A stretch of 20,189 bases of DNA, taken from contig CAJTOE010000026.1 in the NCBI GenBank assembly GCA_910577805.1, forward strand, positions 1-20,189, written 5' to 3'. The stretch is from an uncultured Oscillospiraceae bacterium (GTDB taxonomy: Bacteria; Bacillota; Clostridia; Oscillospirales; Oscillospiraceae). Made by a program: the position numbers and the translations under genes. A model generated the notes under the pieces. That model was not told where the DNA came from and ran no database searches. It worked only from the letters and a program-made list of their open reading frames with translations. Below, one piece after another: positions 1 to 6,514 of the stretch (positions within the stretch are counted from its first letter, which is position 1; each line of letters begins with the position of its first letter).

Positions 1-1
1 G

Positions 2-823
2 GACCGGCAGTTCTGGCAGCAGCGGGGCATTACCCATATCCTGGCCGTGGGCGGGCCCCCGGAAAATCGGGAAAATATGGCGGCTCTGCTGGCGGACCTG
101 GAGGTGGAATTGGAGTCCGCCTCCCAGCCGGAGCAGGCCCTTGCCAGGCTCCGGGACGGGCTGGACTGCCAGCTTGCCCTGCTGGACTGGGAGGACTGCG
201 GCCTGTCTGCGGCCCGCGCGTTGCGGGAGGCGCTGCCCGATTCCGTGCCGCTGCTTCTCTTGGCGGAGTTCGACGCGCAGGGCATGGAGCAGGCCCTTCA
301 GCTGGGCCGTACGGACACGCTGACCAAGCCGTTTTTCGTCTCCGCCCTCCGGGGGAAGGTGGAGGAGCTTTGGGCCAAGGAGACCCGCACCTCCCAGCCG
401 GTTCCGGTGCTGCCCAACGGCTTGAACGGGATGCACTTCCTGGCCGCGGAGGACAACGAGATCAACGCCGAAATTCTGGAGGAGCTTTTGGACATCGAGA
501 ACGCCACCTGCGAGATCGTGGAGAACGGCAGGCTGGCGGTGGAGCGCTTCCAGCACGCGGGACCGGAGGAATTTGACGCGATCCTGATGGACGTACAGAT
601 GCCGGTGATGAACGGCCACGAGGCCGCGCGGGCCATCCGCGCCTTGGACCGGGAGGACGCGGCACGCATCCCGATCATCGCCATGACGGCCAACGCCTTC
701 GCCGAGGACGAGAAGGCCGCTCTGGACGCGGGGATGAACGCCCATGTGCCAAAGCCCCTGGACCTGGAGCTTTTGAAGAACATTATCCAACAGCATGTTA
801 GTCGAAAGGGAGATCGAACGTGA
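2..823 (+). CDS. Hybrid sensor histidine kinase, C-terminal receiver part (5' truncated)
   Basis: The frame is open from base 2, so the gene starts outside the window; 273 C-terminal residues are visible. Two receiver-type domains can be read. The first (visible residues about 10-120) is degenerate: the N-terminal acidic pocket is missing (AVGGPPEN where acidic residues are expected), although an Asp in LLDWEDCG and a Lys in LTKPF remain. The second (about 138-265) is complete: acidic pair in AAEDNEINA, phospho-acceptor Asp in ILMDVQMPVMNG (codon 590-592), Thr in AMTANAF and Lys in VPKPLD. Two receivers at the C terminus without a DNA-binding domain are typical of hybrid kinases that pass phosphate to an Hpt or another regulator. 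The internal GTG at 47 is not a credible start because homology-like sequence continues upstream. The stop overlaps the start of the next gene. A stand-alone double-receiver protein is less likely but cannot be excluded. Confidence 0.8.
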   Translation, partial: DRQFWQQRGITHILAVGGPPENRENMAALLADLEVELESASQPEQALARLRDGLDCQLALLDWEDCGLSAARALREALPDSVPLLLLAEFDAQGMEQALQLGRTDTLTKPFFVSALRGKVEELWAKETRTSQPVPVLPNGLNGMHFLAAEDNEINAEILEELLDIENATCEIVENGRLAVERFQHAGPEEFDAILMDVQMPVMNGHEAARAIRALDREDAARIPIIAMTANAFAEDEKAALDAGMNAHVPKPLDLELLKNIIQQHVSRKGDRT

Positions 824-2118
824 GCAAGAAACGTTGTGTCTGGTCTATCGTCTTAGCCGCCCTGGCGCTGCTTCTGGCGGCCTGCGGGCACGAGGACCCC
901 AAAAACCTGATCTCGTCCCACGAGAAGGAGGAGCGGGTGGTCAACCTGTTCAGCCCCATGGAAAAAATGGACCCGGATGCGGAAAATGTGGCCCGGACCG
1001 CGTCGGACCTGACGGTGGCCATGGCGGAAGCGGCCCTGGATGTGACCGTGGTGTACCGGACCTATACGGCGGAGGATTATCAGGACAAAACCTATGACAA
1101 CGTCTGCCTGGACCGGGCCAGGAACAACATGGACGACCTGTACCTGCTCAACCCGGACACTGTGCTGGCCCTGGGGGCGGAGGGGAAGCTTGCGGATTTA
1201 TCCGGCCTGGACAGCGCGAAAAACCTGCGGGACATCATCCGCACCGCCAACACCGTCGACGGCAAGCTGGTGGCCATCCCCCAGGAGGTGGTGGCCTACG
1301 GCCTGTTTGTCAACAAGGACCTGTTTGACCAGTACGGCCTGGCCCTGCCGGAGACCCCGGAGGATTTTTTGGAGTGCTGCCGGGTGTTCCAGGAGAACGG
1401 CATCCAGACCCCCGTCGGCGCGAACCGCTGGTGGCTGGAGTGCTTCGTGTTCGCCCAGGCCTACGCGCAGCTGTACAACGGCGGGAATACCCAGGCGGAG
1501 ATCGACGCCCTCAACCGGGGCGAGGCCCGGTACAGCGGCTATATGCGCAAAGGCTTTGAATTTTTGCAGACGCTGATCGACCGGGGGTATATCGACGCGG
1601 AAACGGCCCTGGTCAGCGAGGCCATCGAGGGGGAGCGGGCCGATTTCCTGGCGGGCAGGACCCCCATCGTCATGGCCTACTGGGGGGCGGCCAACACTGG
1701 GACCGCCTATGGGAAAACCGAGTTTGAAATGCAGGTCATCGGCTTCCCCAGCAGCATGGGGCCGATGCCGGTGATGCCAATGACCGGCTGGGCCGTAGGG
1801 GCCGGGTCGGAGCATGAGGAGGACGCGAAGCAGGTCATCAATATCATCACCTCAGACGAGGCCCTCCGGGTCTATTCGGAGACCAACCGGGTCATTTCCC
1901 CCTCCAAAAACGTGTCGGTGGACTGCGTCCCCGCCCTGCAGCCCCTCAATGACCGGATTGAGGAGGGGGTGTATGTGCTTGGCTCCAACGCGGGCATGAA
2001 CGTGGAGCAGTGGGGCAACACCTGCCTGATCGTGCGGGAGCTGCTGGGCGGCGCGTCGGTGGACGAGTGCATGGCCGCTTTCGACGCGCTTCAGGACGCG
2101 GCTCTGGCCCAGGAATGA
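820..2118 (+). CDS. Extracellular solute-binding lipoprotein (SBP family 1/8-like)
   Basis: A 432-residue protein with a lipoprotein signal peptide: MSKKR, a hydrophobic core and a lipobox LAAC with Cys22 as the lipid-anchored residue. The body has the features of sugar-type ABC solute-binding proteins: an N-terminal lobe (RTYTAEDY), GKLVAIPQEV and YGLFVNKDLFDQYGL hinge-region motifs, then the MAYWG and MTGWAVGAG segments of the C-terminal lobe. The GTG start at 820 overlaps the kinase stop as GTGA, and the ribosome binding site AAAGGGAG (about 805-812) lies inside the kinase gene, so translation is probably coupled. No permease or ATPase gene is adjacent. It may capture a ligand for the upstream kinase or the downstream chemoreceptor, or serve a distant transporter. 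The substrate is unknown. Confidence 0.85.
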   Translation: MSKKRCVWSIVLAALALLLAACGHEDPKNLISSHEKEERVVNLFSPMEKMDPDAENVARTASDLTVAMAEAALDVTVVYRTYTAEDYQDKTYDNVCLDRARNNMDDLYLLNPDTVLALGAEGKLADLSGLDSAKNLRDIIRTANTVDGKLVAIPQEVVAYGLFVNKDLFDQYGLALPETPEDFLECCRVFQENGIQTPVGANRWWLECFVFAQAYAQLYNGGNTQAEIDALNRGEARYSGYMRKGFEFLQTLIDRGYIDAETALVSEAIEGERADFLAGRTPIVMAYWGAANTGTAYGKTEFEMQVIGFPSSMGPMPVMPMTGWAVGAGSEHEEDAKQVINIITSDEALRVYSETNRVISPSKNVSVDCVPALQPLNDRIEEGVYVLGSNAGMNVEQWGNTCLIVRELLGGASVDECMAAFDALQDAALAQE

Positions 2119-2151
2119 ACCGCATCTCTTTGGGCGATTGACCCAAACCCA

Positions 2152-2181
2152 TTGACAATCCAGCTGTGCAGACAGTATAAT
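2152..2181 (+). promoter_or_regulatory. Sigma-A promoter of the chemoreceptor gene
   Basis: TTGACA (2152-2157) and TATAAT (2176-2181) are both perfect consensus boxes with an 18-bp spacer. The predicted transcript starts near 2188, about 43 bases before the ATG at 2231. It shows that the chemoreceptor is transcribed separately from the kinase and binding-protein genes. Confidence 0.85.
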
Positions 2182-2230
2182 ATAGACAGTCAGTCCTGGC
2201 GAGTGTTGAGGGAAATTGAGGTGCAGTAAA

Positions 2231-4204
2231 ATGAAGAGTATCCGCAAAAAAATAACCGTGTGCCTGATCGTAACGGTTTTGATCGCCCTGGTGGCGGTGG
2301 GAAGCGCCAGCATCACCCTGAATTACCGGTCCACCGTATCCACCGTGGACCAAATGATGCGCCAGACCGCCATCCTGGCGTCCGAGCGGATCGAGCAGGA
2401 GCTTGCCGCCTACAAGAACATCGCCATGGACGCGGGCTGCGTCCCTCAGCTCTCCTCCGCCACCACCCTGGTGAAGGAAAAACGCGTCATCATCGACCAG
2501 TGGGTGGCGATGCACAATTTGCAGCGGGGAAATATCATCGGCCTGAACGGACACAGTATTTTTGACGGACAGGACTTCTCCGACCGGGACTACGTCATGG
2601 AGGCCATGGAGGGCAGGGTCTCCGTCTCCGAGCCGCTGGTCAGCAAGGTCACCGGGGAGCTTTCCATCATCGTCGCCGCCCCCATCTACGCCGGAGGCAT
2701 CCAGGGCGGACGCATCACAGGCGTGGTCTACTTCGTCCCCCAGGAGACTTTTTTGAATGACATCGTTTCCTCCATCAAGGTCAGCCCCAACAGCCGGGCC
2801 TATATGATAAACAATTCCGGCAGCACCATCGCCGACGCGACCCTGGACACCATCAACAAGCAGAACATCGAGCAGGAGTCCAAATCGGACGCCTCCCTGA
2901 AGGAGCTTGCCGCCCTCCACGCCGATATGCGGGCGGGGAACAACGGCTTCGGCACCTTCCACAGCGCCGGGGGAGACCGGTTCGCCGCCTACGCCCCGGT
3001 GGAAAACACCGACGGCTGGAGCGTTGCGGTGACCGCGCCTAAGACCGACTATCTGGCCGACACCTATTTCGGCATCTTCCTCAACATCGCCGTCATCGTG
3101 ATCTCCAGCCTGGCCTCCGTCGTGGTGGCGCTGAAGCTGTCCACCAGCATCAGCGTGCCTATGCGGGCCTGCGCCGCCCGGATGAAGCAGCTGGTGGCGG
3201 GGGATTTACGCTCGCCGGTGCCCCAGGCCAAGGGCCAGGATGAGACGGCCGAGCTGATCCGCTCCACCCAGGAGCTGGTAGAGGGCCTGAACGCCATCAT
3301 AGACGACATCGCCTATCTGCTCACAGAGATGGCCGGGAAAAACTTCACCGTCCGCTCCGCCCATCAGGAGGCCTACGTGGGCCAGTTCCAGGGCATTTTG
3401 CAGTCCATTTACACCCTCAAGGGCGAGCTGAGCGGCACCATGCACCAGATCAACGCCTCCGCCGGACAGGTGTCCTCCGCCGGCGGGCAGGTGTCCAACG
3501 GTGCCCAGCGCCTCAGCCAGGGTTCCATCGACCAGGCCAGCTCGGTGGAGGAGCTGGCGGCTACCATCACCGACATCTCCAACAGCGCCCAGACCACCGC
3601 CAGCGCCGCAGAGGAGGCGGGTAAGTACGTCAATCTGGCCGGCGCACAGCTTGGGGTCAGCGTGGAGCATGTCCAGGAGCTGAACGGGGCCATGGAGAAG
3701 ATTTCCGCCACCTCGGAGGAAATCTCCAAAATCATCTCGGCCATCGAGAATATCGCCTTCCAGACCAATATCCTGGCCCTGAACGCCGCCGTGGAGGCCG
3801 CGCGGGCGGGGACCGCCGGAAAGGGCTTCGCGGTCGTGGCCGACGAGGTGCGCAATCTGGCCTCCAAATCCGACGAGGCCGCAAAGGCCACCAAGGAGCT
3901 GATCGAAAGCTCCATCACCGCCGTCCGGGAGGGCGGCGAGGCGGTGGGCAAGGTCACCGCCTCCCTGGAGCGCACCAGCGAGCTGGCCGGCCATGTGACC
4001 AGTCAGATGGAAATTGTCGTCAGCGCGGTGGAGAACCAGACCTCCGCCATCAAGCAGGTCACCATGGGCGTGGACCAAATTTCCAACGTGGTCCAGACCA
4101 ACAGCGCCACCGCCCAGGACAGCGCCGCCGCCAGCGAGGAGCTTTCGGCCGAGGCCGCCAGCCTGAAGCTGCTGGTGGAGCAGTTCCGGCTGGCCGGGGT
4201 GTGA
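2231..4204 (+). CDS. Methyl-accepting chemotaxis protein with dCache-type sensor
   Basis: A 657-residue chemoreceptor. It has TM1 (about residues 8-29), an extracytoplasmic sensor of about 240 residues, TM2 (about 278-302), a HAMP domain and a long cytoplasmic coiled-coil signalling domain. The sensor has the dCache hallmark DRDYVMEAMEGR followed by SEPLVSKVTGE and the membrane-proximal GWSVAVTAP strand. The hairpin tip (about 504-540) contains IAFQTNILALNAAVEAARAG and GFAVVADEVRNLA, which bind CheA and CheW. There is no C-terminal CheR/CheB-tethering pentapeptide. The ATG at 2231 is preferred to a TTG 15 bases upstream because GAGGTG (2218-2223) sits 7 bases before it. No other chemotaxis gene is present. 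The position directly after a binding-protein gene suggests, without proof, that it could sense the liganded binding protein or the same nutrient. Confidence 0.93.
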   Translation: MKSIRKKITVCLIVTVLIALVAVGSASITLNYRSTVSTVDQMMRQTAILASERIEQELAAYKNIAMDAGCVPQLSSATTLVKEKRVIIDQWVAMHNLQRGNIIGLNGHSIFDGQDFSDRDYVMEAMEGRVSVSEPLVSKVTGELSIIVAAPIYAGGIQGGRITGVVYFVPQETFLNDIVSSIKVSPNSRAYMINNSGSTIADATLDTINKQNIEQESKSDASLKELAALHADMRAGNNGFGTFHSAGGDRFAAYAPVENTDGWSVAVTAPKTDYLADTYFGIFLNIAVIVISSLASVVVALKLSTSISVPMRACAARMKQLVAGDLRSPVPQAKGQDETAELIRSTQELVEGLNAIIDDIAYLLTEMAGKNFTVRSAHQEAYVGQFQGILQSIYTLKGELSGTMHQINASAGQVSSAGGQVSNGAQRLSQGSIDQASSVEELAATITDISNSAQTTASAAEEAGKYVNLAGAQLGVSVEHVQELNGAMEKISATSEEISKIISAIENIAFQTNILALNAAVEAARAGTAGKGFAVVADEVRNLASKSDEAAKATKELIESSITAVREGGEAVGKVTASLERTSELAGHVTSQMEIVVSAVENQTSAIKQVTMGVDQISNVVQTNSATAQDSAAASEELSAEAASLKLLVEQFRLAGV

Positions 4205-4222
4205 CCCGGACCGTAAAACGCG

Positions 4223-4261
4223 CCTCCGCTTCCTGGAGACAGGGAGCGGGGGTGTTTTTTT
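4223..4261 (+). terminator. Rho-independent terminator after the chemoreceptor
   Basis: The arms CCTCCGCTTCCT (4223-4234) and AGGGAGCGGGGG (4241-4252) form a 12-bp stem with two G-U pairs and a 6-base loop, followed by TGTTTTTTT. It lies 18 bases after the chemoreceptor stop codon. Confidence 0.85.
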
Positions 4262-4312
4262 GCTCTGGATGGGTGAAATTGTGAACAGGCCATAAAAAAG
4301 ACGCCGGAACGA

Positions 4313-4341
4313 TGGACAATTCCGGAAAAAGAGGGTATAAT
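4313..4341 (+). promoter_or_regulatory. Sigma-A promoter of the wecG/tagA-led operon
   Basis: TGGACA (4313-4318) and TATAAT (4336-4341) are separated by 17 bp. The predicted transcript starts near 4348. An in-frame ATG at 4312 lies upstream of the -10 box and so cannot be the translation start; this promoter therefore helps to fix the start of the next gene. Confidence 0.85.
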
Positions 4342-4371
4342 AACAAGCTAAAGAAGGGAGGGATGGTCCCC

Positions 4372-5097
4372 TTGAAGCAGGATATTTTTGGTGTGCGCAT
4401 CGACAGCCTTACCCGGCAGCAGGCCGCCCAGGCCGGAGCCGCGCTGCTGGACCAGCCGGACTTTCATTACGCCGTCACCCCCAACCCGGAATTTCTCCTG
4501 GCGGCGGAGAAGGATCCGGAGTTCCGGGCCATTCTGAACGGAGCGGACCTGACCCTCCCGGACGGCATCGGCGTGATCTACGCCGCCCGTATTCTGGGCC
4601 GTCCCCTCCAGGGCCGGGTCACCGGCATCGACTTTGCCGGGGATATGCTGGCCCGGCTCCAGGCCACCGGCGGACGGCTCTACCTGCTGGGGGCCAAGCC
4701 CGGCGTGGCCCAGCTGGCGGGGGAGAATATCGTCCGGCAGTATCCGGGGCTTGTGCTGTGCGGGACCCGCGACGGCTACTTCCAGGACCCGGAGGCCGTC
4801 GCGCGGGAGATTGCCCAGGCCAAGCCGGACCTGTTGTTTGTCTGTTTAGGCGCGCCGAAGCAGGAGAAGTGGATAGCCCAGTGGGGTCCCTTAACGGGGG
4901 CGCGTCTGGCTATCGGCCTGGGAGGCGTGCTGGACGTGTACTCCGGGCAGGTGGAGCGCGCCCCGGAGCGTTTTCAGAAATTGGGCCTGGAGTGGGCCTA
5001 CCGTCTGTGGAAGCAGCCCAGCCGCATCGGCCGCATGGCCAAGCTGCCGCTGGTTTTGGTCAAGGCCGCAAAGGGCCGTGTAACGAAAGGAGATTGA
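4372..5097 (+). CDS. tagA: WecG/TagA/CpsF family glycosyltransferase
   Basis: A 241-residue GT26-type enzyme. The family transfers N-acetylmannosamine (or a related sugar) from UDP to undecaprenyl-PP-GlcNAc at the inner membrane face, for teichoic acid or surface polysaccharide linkage units. Visible motifs are TPNPEF, LPDGIGVIYAARILG, GTRDGYF and CLGAPKQEKWI. Counting from the TTG at 4372 gives Thr36, Asn38, Asp64 and Gln164, nearly the same numbering as the essential Thr37, Asn39, Asp65 and Gln167 described for TagA. The C-terminal Arg-rich tail (EWAYRLWKQPSRIGR) matches the membrane-targeting appendage. TTG 4372 sits 10 bases after GGAGG (4357-4361); ATG 4363 is too close to that site, and ATG 4312 lies in the promoter. 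It is the first gene of an operon with the DJ-1 gene (4-base gap). No other teichoic acid gene is present, so the polymer is unknown. Confidence 0.9.
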   Translation: MKQDIFGVRIDSLTRQQAAQAGAALLDQPDFHYAVTPNPEFLLAAEKDPEFRAILNGADLTLPDGIGVIYAARILGRPLQGRVTGIDFAGDMLARLQATGGRLYLLGAKPGVAQLAGENIVRQYPGLVLCGTRDGYFQDPEAVAREIAQAKPDLLFVCLGAPKQEKWIAQWGPLTGARLAIGLGGVLDVYSGQVERAPERFQKLGLEWAYRLWKQPSRIGRMAKLPLVLVKAAKGRVTKGD

Positions 5098-5101
5098 ATT
5101 T

Positions 5102-5647
5102 ATGGTATACATTTTGCTTGCTCCCGGTTTTGAGGAGATCGAGGCACTGGCCCCCGCCGACCTGATGCGCCGTGCGGGGCTGGAGGTGGCGCTGGTCAGC
5201 GTCAACGGCACGGCCCAGGTGGCCGGAAGCCACAGCATCACCGTCGCCGCGGACTGCACTCTGGACCAGGTGGACCCGGCCCGGTGCCAGCTTCTGATGC
5301 TTCCCGGCGGACTGGGGGGCGTGAACGGCATCAAGGCCAGCCCCGCCGCCCTGAAGCTGGTGGAGACGGTCCACAGCCAGGGCGTCCCCGTAGCGGCCAT
5401 CTGCGCCGCCCCCACGGTGCTGGGCCAGCTGGGCCTGCTGCAGGGCCGGCAGGCGGTGTGCTATCCCGGCATGGAGGACGGCCTCACCGGAGCCTCGGTC
5501 CCCGCGGGAGAGCGGGTGGTGGTGGACGGCACGGTCATTACCGGCCAGGCCGCCGGCTCGTCCCTGGATTTCGGGCTGACCCTCATTGAAACGCTTCTGG
5601 GCCGGGACAAGGCCGAGGAGGTCCGGCAGGGTGTCTGTTACCGCTGA
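5102..5647 (+). CDS. DJ-1/PfpI family protein
   Basis: A 181-residue single-domain protein of the DJ-1/ThiJ branch of the class I glutamine amidotransferase-like fold. Visible features are the start strand VYILLAPGFEEIEA with the conserved Glu14, LLMLPGGLGG, and the nucleophile elbow AAICAAPTVLG with Cys101. The partner His of human DJ-1 is not obvious; the region reads AVCYPGMED, as in many bacterial homologues. Members are reported as glyoxalase III, protein or nucleotide deglycases or oxidative-stress chaperones, so the exact role is uncertain. The ATG at 5102 follows AAAGGAG (about 5086-5092). The gene overlaps the next one by 17 bases, and the next gene's ribosome binding site lies inside it, so the two are probably co-translated. 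Confidence 0.9.
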   Translation: MVYILLAPGFEEIEALAPADLMRRAGLEVALVSVNGTAQVAGSHSITVAADCTLDQVDPARCQLLMLPGGLGGVNGIKASPAALKLVETVHSQGVPVAAICAAPTVLGQLGLLQGRQAVCYPGMEDGLTGASVPAGERVVVDGTVITGQAAGSSLDFGLTLIETLLGRDKAEEVRQGVCYR

Positions 5648-6215
5648 GAAAGCGGCCCTGCGCCGCCGGATTCTGGCCCAGCTGGCCGGACTGTCCCCGG
5701 CGGAACGGGAGCGCAGTGACGCAATGCTGTTCGAGCGGTTTTTACAGCTTCCCCAGGTACAAGATAGCCGCCGGCTGCTTCTGTTTCTGGGCGTCCCAGG
5801 CCGGGAGCCGGATACGGCCCGGCTATTGCCACGGCTTTTGGCCAGCGGCTATCAGCTTGCCCTGCCCCGGATGCTGCCGGAGCACGGCATGGAATTCCGG
5901 CGCTACGACCCGGATCGCCCCCTGGTCCAGGCCCGGTTCGGCATCCGGGAGCCGGGGGAGGACTGTCCGCTGGTCCCCAAGGACTGGGGAGAGGTCATTC
6001 TGGTGCCCGGAGCGGCCTTCGACCGGGAGGGCTGCCGGCTGGGCTTCGGCGGCGGGTACTACGACCGCTGGCTTCCCGGCTTTCCGGGGTTCCGGGTGGG
6101 GCTGTGCCGGGAGGCGGCGCTTCAGGAACGGCTTCCGCGGGAGCCCCACGACTGCCGGGTGGACCGGGTGCTGACGGAAAAAGAAGAAGCGGGATTTCTC
6201 CCGCTTCTCCCCTGA
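5631..6215 (+). CDS. fthC: 5-formyltetrahydrofolate cyclo-ligase
   Basis: A 194-residue cytoplasmic enzyme that converts 5-formyl-THF to 5,10-methenyl-THF with ATP. The signature is near the C terminus: VPGAAFDREGCRLGFGGGYY followed by DRWLPG. The N-terminal ATP-binding basic cluster (AALRRRIL) and the middle segment PGEDCPLVPKDWGEVILVPG are also present. The GTG at 5631 is chosen because GAGGAGG (5615-5621) lies 9 bases before it and the family length fits. A longer reading from ATG 5586 has no ribosome binding site and adds residues unlike the family. The last codons (EKEEAGFLPLLP) also form a hairpin that reads as a terminator for the convergent - strand gene. Confidence 0.92.
   Translation: MSVTAEKAALRRRILAQLAGLSPAERERSDAMLFERFLQLPQVQDSRRLLLFLGVPGREPDTARLLPRLLASGYQLALPRMLPEHGMEFRRYDPDRPLVQARFGIREPGEDCPLVPKDWGEVILVPGAAFDREGCRLGFGGGYYDRWLPGFPGFRVGLCREAALQERLPREPHDCRVDRVLTEKEEAGFLPLLP
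6178..6208 (-). terminator. Terminator of the Cys-rich small gene, inside the 3' end of fthC
   Basis: The arms AGAAGCGGGA (6185-6194) and TCCCGCTTCT (6199-6208) form a perfect 10-bp stem with a 4-base loop. Read on the - strand, the stem is followed by TCTTTTTCC (6184 down to 6176). On the + strand only CCCC and a stop follow, so the signal points leftward. It begins 17 bases after the - strand stop codon. Confidence 0.8.
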
Positions 6216-6224
6216 GTACTGGCC

Positions 6225-6356
6225 TTAGCAGCCGCAGTCGCAGTCACAGCCGCAGCTGTTGCCGCCGCAGTTGTTGTTGCTGCCGCAGCCGCAGCCGTTA
6301 TTACCGCCGCAGCCGCAGTTGTTGTTGCAGCAGCAGCAGTTATTATTGCTGCCGCA
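6225..6356. repeat. Low-complexity CAG/CCG/TTGTTG-rich tract
   Basis: The + strand reads as short imperfect repeats of GCCGCAG, GCAGCAG and TTGTTG. This is the coding sequence for the Cys, Gly and Asn runs of the - strand small protein. Such a tract is prone to repeat-length change, so length may vary between strains. Confidence 0.7.
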
Positions 6357-6428
6357 GCTCCAGCCGCCGCATCCTACCAGGATGATGAGGATCAGGATGA
6401 TCCAGATAAAGCTGTTGTTGTTATACAT
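6225..6428 (-). CDS. Cys/Gly/Asn-rich small protein with lipobox-like hydrophobic N terminus
   Basis: A 67-residue protein read on the - strand. MYNNNSF is followed by a hydrophobic stretch (FIWIILILIILV) and then LVGC, which fits a lipobox with Cys20. The remaining 48 residues are almost only Gly, Asn and Cys: 16 cysteines in all, including a run of four and a CGCDCDCGC end. It is taken as real because ATG 6428 is preceded by GAGGTG (6443-6438) with a 9-base gap, the membrane segment is intact, and a - strand terminator follows directly. A GTG at 6440 is an alternative start that would add one Lys. It could be a lipoprotein, a small membrane protein of the type seen in sporulating Firmicutes, or a metal-binding or disulfide-rich surface peptide. 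No modification enzyme is adjacent. The function is unknown. Confidence 0.7.
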   Translation of the reverse strand: MYNNNSFIWIILILIILVGCGGWSCGSNNNCCCCNNNCGCGGNNGCGCGSNNNCGGNSCGCDCDCGC

Positions 6429-6429
6429 G

Positions 6430-6459
6430 TTGCATTTCACCTCGCTTCTGTCTTATACT
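6430..6459 (+). promoter_or_regulatory. Promoter of mltG, overlapping the start of the - strand small gene
   Basis: TTGCAT (6430-6435) and TATACT (6454-6459) have an 18-bp spacer. The predicted transcript starts near 6466, about 50 bases before the mltG ATG. The -35 box lies in the gap between the ribosome binding site and the ATG of the divergent small gene, so the two transcription units share the same DNA. Confidence 0.65.
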
Positions 6460-6514
6460 ATGGCAATACTCTGTCCTCTGTTCCAGAGGATGGCAAAGAA
6501 AAGGAGTTCACTTT

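Noticed and set aside
2129..2147. Small hairpin TTTGGG/CCCAAA after the solute-binding protein gene
   Set aside because: Only 6 bp and no T run follows; it lies just before the chemoreceptor -35 box, so it is not called as a terminator. It could be an operator but there is no second copy to support this.
4312..4362. Longer N terminus of the TagA-like protein from ATG 4312
   Set aside because: The codons overlap a consensus promoter and the extra residues do not fit the family.
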